Counted from the stretch's first letter, positions 1-4,813 are shown. The stretch is DNA of 6,557 nt from Gemmatimonadaceae bacterium (GCA_013816695.1 JACDDZ010000093.1:1-6557); one strand, 5' to 3'. Notes: generated by a model from the sequence alone, not told the origin. Program-made: numbers and translations.

Positions 1-122
1 GCGAGACGGATTAGCTCGTTAGTGGAGAACGACGCATCGGACTGGGTAAAAAGAATCCCCATCACCCGCTGCTGTACGTCGTCAAAGAGTGCGTCGGCCA
101 GTCCAAAACCTTGAATACCCAT
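1..122 (-). CDS. Winged-helix transcriptional regulator, N-terminal part (runs off left edge)
   Basis: Forty codons plus two bases are visible, starting at the ATG complementary to 120-122. The peptide begins MGIQGFGLADALFDD, followed by VQQRVMGILF and then STNELIRL. The pattern 'LADALF..VQQRV..LLF.....F.TNELIRLA' is what I know from a family of bacterial ArsR-like winged-helix regulators. In that family this segment is helix 1-2 of the HTH, and a nucleotidyltransferase domain often follows. The recognition helix and any C-terminal domain lie outside the window, so the second domain cannot be checked. The start is supported by a well-spaced promoter immediately upstream and by two palindromic operators, one of which covers the start codon. 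That arrangement suggests negative autoregulation (inference). The mRNA would be leaderless or nearly so. The existence of the gene is fairly secure; the family assignment is moderate because it rests on 40 residues. Confidence 0.62.
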   Translation of the reverse strand, partial: MGIQGFGLADALFDDVQQRVMGILFTQSDASFSTNELIRL

Positions 123-130
123 ATTGGGTA
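116..130. promoter_or_regulatory. Operator B: second TACCC-N5-GGGTA palindrome, covering the start codon
   Basis: Plus strand TACCCATATTGGGTA. It has arms identical to those of operator A, and one more complementary base pair (115/131) extends the symmetry. It spans the predicted transcription start, the ATG (120-122) and the last base of the -10 box. The 21-bp centre-to-centre spacing places both sites on the same face of the helix, as expected for two dimers binding side by side. Confidence 0.7.
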
Positions 131-158
131 TGTTACTACCCTATTTGGGTACGGTCAA
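130..158 (-). promoter_or_regulatory. Sigma70-like promoter of the left-edge regulator
   Basis: On the minus strand TTGACC (153-158) and TAACAT (130-135) are separated by 17 bp. The -35 box matches TTGACA at 5 of 6 positions and the -10 box matches TATAAT at 4 of 6. Transcription would start near 122-125, at the ATG itself. The -35 box overlaps the TGA stop codon (155-157) of the upstream SDR gene, so the two genes are packed with no spare DNA. One palindromic operator fills the spacer between the two boxes. Confidence 0.6.
137..151. promoter_or_regulatory. Operator A: palindrome TACCC-N5-GGGTA
   Basis: A perfect inverted repeat of 5-bp arms around a 5-bp centre (plus strand TACCCTATTTGGGTA). 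It occupies the -35/-10 spacer of the regulator promoter. Its centre is at 144, 21 bp from the centre of operator B. A protein bound here would block RNA polymerase, so it is a probable autorepression site (inference). Confidence 0.7.
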
Positions 159-1645
159 GATTCCTTTGTTTTTGAAGAACTGCTCGCAGCAGCTGCAATT
201 CCCCTGAGCATTCCACCGAACACCAGATAGTGCAGAGGATACAGCGCGTACCAATACAGTTTTCCAAACAACCCCACCGGATCGAATATCGCAGTCTGCC
301 GAATCACTGACTGTTCCGCATTTCCTGTAACCTCGAATTCAAGCCACGCCCTCCCCGGAATTTTCATTTCCGCCCGGAGTCTCAGCATCCGGCCAGGTTC
401 AAATGCTTCCACTCTCCAGAAATCCAGCGAATCGCCAACAATAATATTCACAGGAGAGCGTCGTCCACGCCGAACTCCCACGCCGCCCACGAGCATGTCC
501 AGTAATCCTCGCAGGGACCAGAGGCCGTTGAAGGCATACCAACCGGTACTCCCTCCGATTCTCTGTATCGGCGCGAAAGCAACTTCAGGCGACACGTTCA
601 CGGTTGCTGTCCGGCTGTCCATCAACTGCTTGCCGAATCGAACTCCGTCCCAGGTGCGGAGGCTTCCACCGGAAGACATCGCGTCGTACCATCGCGTCGC
701 GGATTCTTCCTCCTGTTTTACTTCAACCGCGCGGCGCACTGCTTCCTCTACACCAACCGGACGCACCTTGAAAACATCAAGCGCGGATTTATCCCGCACG
801 ACCGTAGAATGAACAATGCTCTCGATGAGTTTTCGTCCGACGCGCGCATACAATGGCGTAATCAGCCCCAGCCACAAACTGGACAGATACGGAGTGAGAA
901 CAGGAACGGGCAGCATCAACCGGTACTTCCCCCGGTGCCGCGCGTATATGCGCATGATGCCCGCGTAGGAAACCTGATCGGCGCCGCCAATTTCATACAC
1001 GCGATAGTCAGCCGAATCCAGATCTATTGCCGCAATGAGATATTCCAGGAGATCGTCTATCGCGATGGGCTGCGCGGGGACATTCACCCATCGCGGCGTG
1101 ATCATCACTGGAAGCCGGTCAACAAGTGAGCGAATCATCTCGAACGAAAGACTTCCAGACCCGATCACCACTGATGCACGAAATTCCAGAACTGGCAGTC
1201 CCGACTCGCGCAGGATTTTCCCCACCTCCTGGCGGCTGCGTAAATGTGGTGACAGATCCTCCTCGGCGCCGCCGAGCCCGCCGAGATAGACCAGGCGCTT
1301 TACGCCAGCTGCGCGAGCGGCGGCCGCGAAATTCCTCGCACCGGTCCGATCCGCTTCTTCGAATGAGCCCGATGACCCCATGGAGTGGACGAGATAGTAA
1401 GCCAGGTCCACTCCTTGGAGTGCCGCGTCCAGGCTAGCTCTGTCAAGTACATCGCCGGCCACGACTTCGGTGTTGGGTTCCACGCGTGCCGAGAGCGCTG
1501 CGGGATTGCGGGCAATACAGCGAACCCGATCACCTCGCCGTTCCAGGGATTTGAGCAGGCGGCCGCCGACATACCCGGTGGCGCCGGTGAGAAGAATCAG
1601 CGGCGAGGTTTGCGATCGATCATTGGTTTGGGAGTTCACTCTCAT
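155..1645 (-). CDS. Atypical SDR-family NAD(P)-binding protein with C-terminal DUF2867-like domain
   Basis: A complete 496-residue protein. The N-terminal Rossmann fold is shown by the dinucleotide-binding motif TGATGYVG (residues 20-27) after a hydrophobic strand. R46-N47-P48 follows strand 2 and suggests NADP(H) preference, and GDVLD (64-68) marks the next acidic turn. YYLVHSM (83-89) is characteristic of YbjT-like/NmrA-like atypical SDRs. The classical YxxxK catalytic pair is not evident; the corresponding region reads LRSRQEVGKIL, so ordinary SDR chemistry cannot be assumed. From about residue 345 to 485 lies a DUF2867-like domain (W369-Y370, FW around 409-410, and the aromatic segment YWYALYPLHYLVF at 464-476). 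The tail is serine-rich. Length and domain order fit the known SDR-DUF2867 proteins, whose substrate is not established. I chose the ATG at 1643-1645 because the Rossmann strand begins shortly after it. Shine-Dalgarno support is weak, and no convincing promoter is seen in 1646-1823 on this strand. Confidence 0.9.
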   Translation of the reverse strand: MRVNSQTNDRSQTSPLILLTGATGYVGGRLLKSLERRGDRVRCIARNPAALSARVEPNTEVVAGDVLDRASLDAALQGVDLAYYLVHSMGSSGSFEEADRTGARNFAAAARAAGVKRLVYLGGLGGAEEDLSPHLRSRQEVGKILRESGLPVLEFRASVVIGSGSLSFEMIRSLVDRLPVMITPRWVNVPAQPIAIDDLLEYLIAAIDLDSADYRVYEIGGADQVSYAGIMRIYARHRGKYRLMLPVPVLTPYLSSLWLGLITPLYARVGRKLIESIVHSTVVRDKSALDVFKVRPVGVEEAVRRAVEVKQEEESATRWYDAMSSGGSLRTWDGVRFGKQLMDSRTATVNVSPEVAFAPIQRIGGSTGWYAFNGLWSLRGLLDMLVGGVGVRRGRRSPVNIIVGDSLDFWRVEAFEPGRMLRLRAEMKIPGRAWLEFEVTGNAEQSVIRQTAIFDPVGLFGKLYWYALYPLHYLVFGGMLRGIAAAASSSSKTKES

Positions 1646-1780
1646 GGTTTAAACCTAGGTCCGCGACGGCCGCACTGTATCAATATCCATCGCCCATAGG
1701 CTGAATCCTTCGCCATTTCCCTGCGCTTCGCAGAAATACGCAATGATTCTTATTCCAGAACGCAACTCGCCTCCCTCAGG

Positions 1781-1809
1781 TTGCGCACGCGTATATACAC
1801 ACGTATATT
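1781..1809 (+). promoter_or_regulatory. Promoter of brnTA
   Basis: TTGCGC (1781-1786) and TATATT (1804-1809) are 17 bp apart. The -10 box is strong (5 of 6) and the -35 box weak (3 of 6). The predicted start is near 1816, so the leader before the proposed TTG start codon is only about 8 nt. The rest of the 1646-1823 divergent region holds two small overlapping palindromes just before the SDR start (GGTTTAAACC 1646-1655, ACCTAGGT 1653-1660) and a short hairpin (CTGCG-CTT-CGCAG, 1721-1733), with no assigned role. Confidence 0.5.
1793..1808. promoter_or_regulatory. Inverted repeat ATATAC-N4-GTATAT, candidate BrnA operator
   Basis: A perfect 6-bp inverted repeat separated by ACAC. It overlaps the -10 box and most of the spacer of the brnTA promoter. 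BrnTA systems are known to be autorepressed through the DNA-binding antitoxin BrnA. The position makes this the natural candidate operator; BrnA binding here is inference. Confidence 0.5.
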
Positions 1810-1823
1810 CTCGGGGTGAGCTT

Positions 1824-2114
1824 TTGCACTTTGAATGGGATCCGGAAAAGAGCGACCGAAATCTTCGAGAACGCGAATTCGATTTTGCCTTTGCGACTCT
1901 CATTTTTGATGGGCCCCGCCTGGAAAGTCTGGATAGTCGACAGGACTACGGCGAAGACCGCATTAAAGCTATTGGGCTAGCACAAAATATCATTCTGACC
2001 GTCATTTACACCGATCGCTATCGTGGAGATGGCGATTTGATCCGGCGGATTATCTCAGCGCGAAAGAGCAGCGTCGCTGAAAGGAGGGAATATGAAAATG
2101 CGGCGGAACTCTGA
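1824..2114 (+). CDS. brnT: BrnT-family ribonuclease toxin
   Basis: From the TTG at 1824 the product is 96 residues, the normal BrnT length. It has the family opening HFEWDPEKSDRNL, a central IKAIGLAQNIILTVIYT strand pair, and the signature RRIISARKSSVAERREYE near the C-terminus. BrnT toxins have a RelE-like fold and cleave RNA to halt translation until neutralised by BrnA. An in-frame ATG at 1743 would add 27 residues encoded by the promoter and operator region. I therefore prefer the TTG, which follows a G-rich GGGGTGAG and lets the protein begin directly before FEWD. One oddity: the KHG tripeptide usually found after the N-L-x motif is replaced by ERE (residues 16-18), so a normally conserved histidine is absent. 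It overlaps brnA by 23 bp. Identification is firm; activity is open. Confidence 0.9.
   Translation: MHFEWDPEKSDRNLREREFDFAFATLIFDGPRLESLDSRQDYGEDRIKAIGLAQNIILTVIYTDRYRGDGDLIRRIISARKSSVAERREYENAAEL
2081..2087 (+). promoter_or_regulatory. Perfect Shine-Dalgarno for brnA
   Basis: AAGGAGG lies 4 nt before the ATG at 2092 and 10 nt before a second in-frame ATG at 2098, both inside the brnT coding sequence. This strong site, compared with the weak TTG start of brnT, would favour higher translation of antitoxin than toxin from one mRNA, a usual requirement of type II modules. Confidence 0.75.
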
Positions 2115-2418
2115 TGATATTCCAACACGTGGACGTGCCAATCTCGCCCGGCTTCGAGCGATGACCGAGGAAGAGATCATGAGGACGTCGCCACCGGAGC
2201 TGGCGAATTTGCCAGATGATTTCTGGGACTCGGCGGTTCTTGTACCTCCCGTTCCCAAGCAAGCCATCTCGCTTCGCGTGGATGATGACGTGCTGGATTG
2301 GTTCAGAAAACAGGGACCTGGCTATCAATCCCGGATGAATGCGATTCTTCGGACCTACATGGAGCGAATGCGTCCGGCGAAAAAGCCTATGCGAAAGAAG
2401 AACAAGGCTCGCGGGTGA
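2092..2418 (+). CDS. brnA: BrnA-family antitoxin (ribbon-helix-helix)
   Basis: A 108-residue protein. The C-terminal half carries the BrnA signature: strand KQAISLRV (56-63), then helix DDDVLDWFRKQG (64-75), then GPGYQSRMNAILRTYME (75-91). This forms the ribbon-helix-helix DNA-binding and dimerisation unit. The N-terminal half (RANLARLRAMTEEEIMRTSPPELANLPDDFW) is the expected toxin-wrapping segment. A lysine/arginine-rich tail follows (96-107). BrnA neutralises BrnT and, as a complex, represses the shared promoter. Its gene starts inside brnT behind a perfect Shine-Dalgarno, so the pair is translationally coupled. The start could also be the ATG at 2098. Identification is secure from both the sequence and its partner. 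Confidence 0.92.
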   Translation: MKMRRNSDDIPTRGRANLARLRAMTEEEIMRTSPPELANLPDDFWDSAVLVPPVPKQAISLRVDDDVLDWFRKQGPGYQSRMNAILRTYMERMRPAKKPMRKKNKARG

Positions 2419-2424
2419 CGCGAG
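2408..2424 (+). terminator. Hairpin spanning the brnA stop codon, weak terminator or stabiliser
   Basis: CTCGCG-GGTGA-CGCGAG forms a perfect 6-bp GC-rich stem with a 5-nt loop that contains the TGA of brnA. No U-tract follows, so intrinsic termination is doubtful. It may instead protect the 3' end or be incidental. Confidence 0.3.
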
Positions 2425-2448
2425 GGCCGCTAACTGGGCGTTGCCAAT

Positions 2449-2460
2449 ATCTGGCCAGAT
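2449..2460. repeat. Perfect 12-bp palindrome ATCTGGCCAGAT upstream of the Phd gene
   Basis: It lies 48 bp before the start codon of the Phd-family antitoxin. The half-site TCTGGC recurs at 2483-2488. Phd/YefM antitoxins bind palindromes in their own promoters, so this could be the operator. The promoter boxes here are poor: TTGAAG at 2469-2474 with only an ACAATT-like -10 at 2491-2496. Confidence 0.35.
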
Positions 2461-2507
2461 CAGCGAGCTTGAAGTGAGCTAGTCTGGCTAACAATTCTGG
2501 GGGTGCA

Positions 2508-2765
2508 ATGACAGTCTGGACGCTTGAACACGCCAAGAATCAGCTTTCTGAAGTCGTCTGCCGCGCGCTCGGACAGGGACCACAGGAGGTGCAGTGTGGT
2601 TCCCGTGATTCTGTCGTGGTAATAAGCAAAGCGCACTACGAACAGTTGATTCGGCCAGAGAATCTCACGGTATTCCTTCGTAAATCTCCACTCGCGCGCG
2701 CGGTCGCTGACGGAACGGTTTCAATCGTGCCCAGAACAGGACGCGCGCGCGACATCAGCTTCTGA
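2508..2765 (+). CDS. Phd/YefM-family antitoxin, apparently without its toxin
   Basis: An 85-residue protein starting at an ATG behind a G-rich GGGGGTG. Residues 1-50 form the Phd/YefM fold (TVWTLEHAKNQLSEVVCRAL, then QEVQCGSRDSVVVISKAHYEQL). This domain dimerises and binds operator DNA. The tail LTVFLRKSPLARAV through RARDISF (53-85) resembles the toxin-binding C-terminus of Phd antitoxins paired with PIN-domain (VapC-type) toxins, so the antitoxin looks full length. No toxin gene follows: the next recognisable gene is over 200 bp away and is not a toxin. It may be an orphan antitoxin, for example protecting against a related toxin elsewhere or left after toxin loss. The 89-bp gap from brnA leaves both co-transcription and a separate promoter possible. 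Confidence 0.85.
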   Translation: MTVWTLEHAKNQLSEVVCRALGQGPQEVQCGSRDSVVVISKAHYEQLIRPENLTVFLRKSPLARAVADGTVSIVPRTGRARDISF

Positions 2766-2768
2766 CGC

Positions 2769-2798
2769 TTGAAGTATCTCCTCGGTGCGCGCCCCTAG
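2769..2798 (+). pseudogene. Possible vestige of a VapC toxin start
   Basis: Three bases after the Phd stop codon a TTG opens a ten-codon frame reading L-K-Y-L-L-G-A-R-P-stop. PIN-domain toxins paired with this antitoxin type commonly begin M-(K/R)-Y-L-L-D-T-N, with D the first catalytic aspartate, and start just after the antitoxin gene. Position, start and five residues agree; similarity ends exactly at the aspartate, where GGT (Gly) stands. This is suggestive only, as five residues can match by chance. Confidence 0.25.
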
Positions 2799-2959
2799 CC
2801 TACGAACGTTTCCACTTAGGCGACAGCGGCCGCCAAATGAGGTTGTTCGTTCCTCACGGGAGCGCTCATTTATCCCCTTCGTTTCCTTCGTTAACCTCCG
2901 CAGTTCTTGCGGCCAACGGCCGTCCCCGCTCTCTAAAAATCTGTAGCCCCGAGCAAATC
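2799..2959. other. Structured intergenic DNA with short repeats and hairpins
   Basis: No convincing gene. There are two overlapping hairpins: CCGCA-GTTCT-TGCGG (2898-2912) and CGGCC-AAC-GGCCG (2910-2922). A near-tandem repeat of CTTCGTT lies around 2878-2892. On the minus strand the repeat reads as AACGAAGG units running into an A/G-rich AAGGGGATAA before an ATG. That ATG opens only a 17-codon peptide. I recall similar A/G-rich repeated leaders in front of other small mobile-type genes in soil bacteria but cannot confirm a match here. It may be a scar of a lost element. Confidence 0.35.
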
Positions 2960-2977
2960 CCACTACTATAGTAGTGG
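2960..2977. promoter_or_regulatory. Perfect 18-bp palindrome CCACTACTATAGTAGTGG
   Basis: Nine base pairs of uninterrupted dyad symmetry ending one base before an ATG (2978). The TATAGT at 2967-2972 in its middle matches a -10 box at 5 of 6 positions, although no good -35 box sits 17 bp upstream. The position just before the small ORF and the predicted restriction gene suggests an operator for a dimeric repressor. The regulator is not identified; there is no HTH protein in this unit. Confidence 0.55.
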
Positions 2978-3100
2978 ATGCCTCAAGTGATCCAGTTTCA
3001 CACCCTCTCCAAGTCCGACTACAAAGCAGCCCTGGAATTCCAGATCATGCTACTTCCGGAGACTTTTGTGGAAGTGTTCGTCGCCGCGTGCACCAAATAG
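2978..3100 (+). CDS. Small ORF, 40 residues, upstream of the EVE-nuclease gene
   Basis: ATG at 2978, TAG at 3098-3100. The peptide begins MPQVIQFHTLSKSDYKAALE and continues with a hydrophobic stretch ending FVEVFVAACTK. I do not recognise it. It is placed directly behind the palindrome and ends 4 nt before the ATG of the downstream gene, so it could be a leader cistron whose translation helps initiation there (that gene lacks a clear Shine-Dalgarno of its own). It could equally be the N-terminal remnant of a broken gene, or chance. No Shine-Dalgarno is seen in front of it either; the palindrome occupies that position, so a leaderless transcript would be needed. Confidence 0.35.
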   Translation: MPQVIQFHTLSKSDYKAALEFQIMLLPETFVEVFVAACTK

Positions 3101-3104
3101 AATC

Positions 3105-4256
3105 ATGCCGAACATTTTTCTTCTTTACATCCCACCGGGCAACACGGAAGCGGTCGTCCATTACGAAGACACCCTCAAGAAGCGTGTTTCGCTTGACCGG
3201 ATAGCGCGCTTCGTGGCGCCTGAATTTCGCGCGAGACTGTCATCGATTTTCGGGCACTCTCCGATTGCAGTCTGGGGATCACAAGCGGGAAAAGGCAACC
3301 GCAGCAAGTTCGAGCGAATGGTTCCCGGAGATGACATTTTGATCGTCGAAGGGGACACGATCAAGCTGATCGGAAAGATTGCCGCAAAGGTCGAGAGTGA
3401 GCCGCTTTCACGCGAGCTGTGGAAGCCTCTCACCGGCAAGGGAAATGTTGACTGGCGACTGATCTATTTCATCGCGAATTCCCGCGAATTGAATCTCAAG
3501 TTCGCTCAGTTTAGCGGGCTTTTCGGATACGAAACGGGTTACCGGCTTCGTGGGTTCACAACCGTTGCCTCCGATCGACTGGAGACATTTTACTCCCAAT
3601 ACGACGACCTCTACTCCGTACTAGTTCGACTTCAGGAGGGGAAACCGGTTGCCCAAAAGACTGCGAGTCCATCGCTGATGACCCCGCCGCCTGCACCGGA
3701 CCTCATCGAGCTCACTCCGGATCATGTTGATGAAGTGCTTCAGGCAAACATTCCAAGCGATCACGTTCGCATGCAATGGAAGCTCGCTCGACTTGGATTG
3801 AAGGCTGGTGAAAGGGTGTGGGTACCGGTGGGCGATCAGACGAGGTTACGAAACGCGTATGATTTCAACGAATTTGACGCCGAGTTTACGGCTGGAATTG
3901 ATCTGCCCCATTCGTACGTCGAAAACATTGATGTCGTCTGGAAGCAGGAATTTCGAATTGGCGCTGCCTACGAGATCGAGAATTCGACTTCGATCTACTC
4001 GGGACTTCTTCGCTTTGCTGATCTGAACATCCTTGCCCCCAATACATTGTACCCGATGTTCGTAGTCGCACCGCAGGATCGCAAGAATAAGCTGAGGGAA
4101 CAGTTACGTCGCCCCACTTTTAAGCAGCTGGAGTTGGATAAGAAAGTAAAGTTCCTGTCGTACGAGAAAGTCGACGAAATTGACGAATTCTTTGCGTCTT
4201 CGACTTCCGGCTTGAGCGTTGAACTAATCACCGGCCAGGCCGAGTTTGTGACTTGA
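3105..4256 (+). CDS. Predicted modification-dependent restriction endonuclease: EVE/PUA-like reader fused to PD-(D/E)xK-like nuclease
   Basis: 383 residues from the ATG at 3105; an upstream TTG at 3066 would add 13 residues of unlike composition. Residues about 50-165 look like an EVE/PUA-like domain. The evidence is AVWGSQAGKGNRSKFERM, then the PGD turn (74-76), a strand pair DTIKLIGKIAAKV, LSRELW (101-106) and W117-RLIYFI. The tryptophans W57, W106 and W117 are candidates for the base-binding cage. A Pro/Thr/Ser linker (about 180-200) leads to a C-terminal domain. It has RVWVPVGDQTR (237-247), IDVVW with D276, and YEIENSTSIYSGLLRFADL (289-307) with E290 and E292. APNTLYPMFVVAPQDRKNKL and RRPTF (335-339) follow. 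D276...E290-x-E292 fits a PD-(D/E)xK-type site with an altered third residue; catalysis is inferred. EVE domains are known to read modified cytosines, so cleavage of modified DNA, for example phage DNA, is a reasonable role. It converges with the helicase genes on the minus strand. Confidence 0.68.
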   Translation: MPNIFLLYIPPGNTEAVVHYEDTLKKRVSLDRIARFVAPEFRARLSSIFGHSPIAVWGSQAGKGNRSKFERMVPGDDILIVEGDTIKLIGKIAAKVESEPLSRELWKPLTGKGNVDWRLIYFIANSRELNLKFAQFSGLFGYETGYRLRGFTTVASDRLETFYSQYDDLYSVLVRLQEGKPVAQKTASPSLMTPPPAPDLIELTPDHVDEVLQANIPSDHVRMQWKLARLGLKAGERVWVPVGDQTRLRNAYDFNEFDAEFTAGIDLPHSYVENIDVVWKQEFRIGAAYEIENSTSIYSGLLRFADLNILAPNTLYPMFVVAPQDRKNKLREQLRRPTFKQLELDKKVKFLSYEKVDEIDEFFASSTSGLSVELITGQAEFVT

Positions 4257-4295
4257 CGGGCGGATTAGAGCCAAGTCCAGGGAATGCCAAACCCA

Positions 4296-4312
4296 AGCTG
4301 AAATTGTCAGCT
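4296..4312 (+). terminator. Hairpin 39 nt after the EVE-nuclease gene
   Basis: AGCTGA-AATTG-TCAGCT is a perfect 6-bp stem with a 5-nt loop between two convergent transcripts. It lacks a U-tract, so it is at best a weak or factor-assisted terminator. A second dyad, GAGAGT-GA-ACTCTC, lies at 4355-4368; its 2-nt gap is too tight for a hairpin loop without opening a pair. Confidence 0.3.
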
Positions 4313-4410
4313 CGCGGGCAAGCTTAGCTAGTGCCAAGAGCTGTTCGCGGACACGAGAGTGAACTCTCAATGGCGATTGCGTGGGCGGCTACGGCATCCT
4401 GTTCCGGGGG

Positions 4411-4447
4411 GATCTATTCGCTTCGTTTGCTCCGGCTGTAGGATGAC
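4411..4447. repeat. Degenerate copy of an interspersed intergenic repeat
   Basis: The plus strand holds GATCTATTCGCTTCG followed shortly by CGGCTGTAGGATGAC. The reverse strand reads GTCATCC ... GCGAA ... GATC. This resembles a short interspersed repeat that I associate with intergenic regions of Acidobacteriota and some other soil bacteria, roughly GTCATCCTGAGC...GCGAAGGATC. This copy is imperfect and carries an insertion. It sits in the 209-bp gap between convergent genes, where such repeats usually lie. Only one copy is in the window. Confidence 0.45.
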
Positions 4448-4465
4448 GGAGGAACTACCTGGCAA

Positions 4466-4813
4466 CTAGCCGAAGATGGCCGTTCCGATTTCTAACTTCG
4501 GTGCATCGCCCTTAGCCTGGATCGATACGATCGCATTCTCGTCTCTCACGAAACGCAAACGCGCACTCTTACCTTCCTGACGCGTCAGGCCAGCTTTTAC
4601 CAGTCGGCGCAGGTTCAACTTGTAGCTGCCGACATGAAGCGTTCGACCGCTTCGCTTCCAGTATAGCGCCAAGTAGCAAGGCACTTCATTCAGGTCGATA
4701 AGCCCATGGTGGTCTTCTCGATCGTCTCCATTTCCAGTCCATTCGCGCGAAATTGGTCCAGCATTTGTCCGAGAGACGAGAAGTGAATGAGCAGGAGAAG
4801 GGTACTCAGACAT
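4466..4813 (-). CDS. Uncharacterised 115-residue protein overlapping the helicase gene
   Basis: I do not recognise this family. The start is the ATG at 4811-4813, overlapping the helicase stop codon region by 8 bp; a GTG at 4820-4822 would add three residues. The first 40 residues are polar and probably disordered (SRTNAGPISREWTGNGDDREDHHG). From residue about 40 the sequence looks folded: LNEVPCYLALYWKRSG, then RTLHVGSYKLNLRRLVKAGLTR, then SARLRFVRDENAIVSIQAKG, and PKLEIG near the end. This alternation of strands with one basic helix suggests a small alpha/beta domain. There is no signal peptide or membrane segment. The overlap implies translational coupling with the helicase-nuclease, so it may be an accessory factor of it. 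The function is unknown; that the gene is real is likely from the overlap and domain-like composition. Confidence 0.6.
   Translation of the reverse strand: MSEYPSPAHSLLVSRTNAGPISREWTGNGDDREDHHGLIDLNEVPCYLALYWKRSGRTLHVGSYKLNLRRLVKAGLTRQEGKSARLRFVRDENAIVSIQAKGDAPKLEIGTAIFG

Noticed and set aside
1655..1903. 82-codon open frame on the minus strand between the SDR gene and brnT
   Set aside because: It covers the brnTA promoter and the beginning of brnT on the opposite strand, has no Shine-Dalgarno and resembles no family; it is an antisense shadow.
2851..2901. A 17-codon minus-strand peptide ORF behind AAGGGGATAA
   Set aside because: It has a plausible ribosome site, but the peptide is too short to judge and has no downstream gene to serve as a leader.
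2721..2963. 80-codon open frame on the minus strand
   Set aside because: Its composition (many Arg, Gly, Glu) follows the repeats and hairpins of the intergenic DNA, it overlaps the end of the Phd gene, and no domain is visible.
1632..4368. A 12-bp match, GAGAGTGAACTC, at the SDR start (minus strand, 1632-1643) and at 4355-4366
   Set aside because: One copy is within a coding start and the other in a small dyad; there is no longer shared flank, so chance is adequate.
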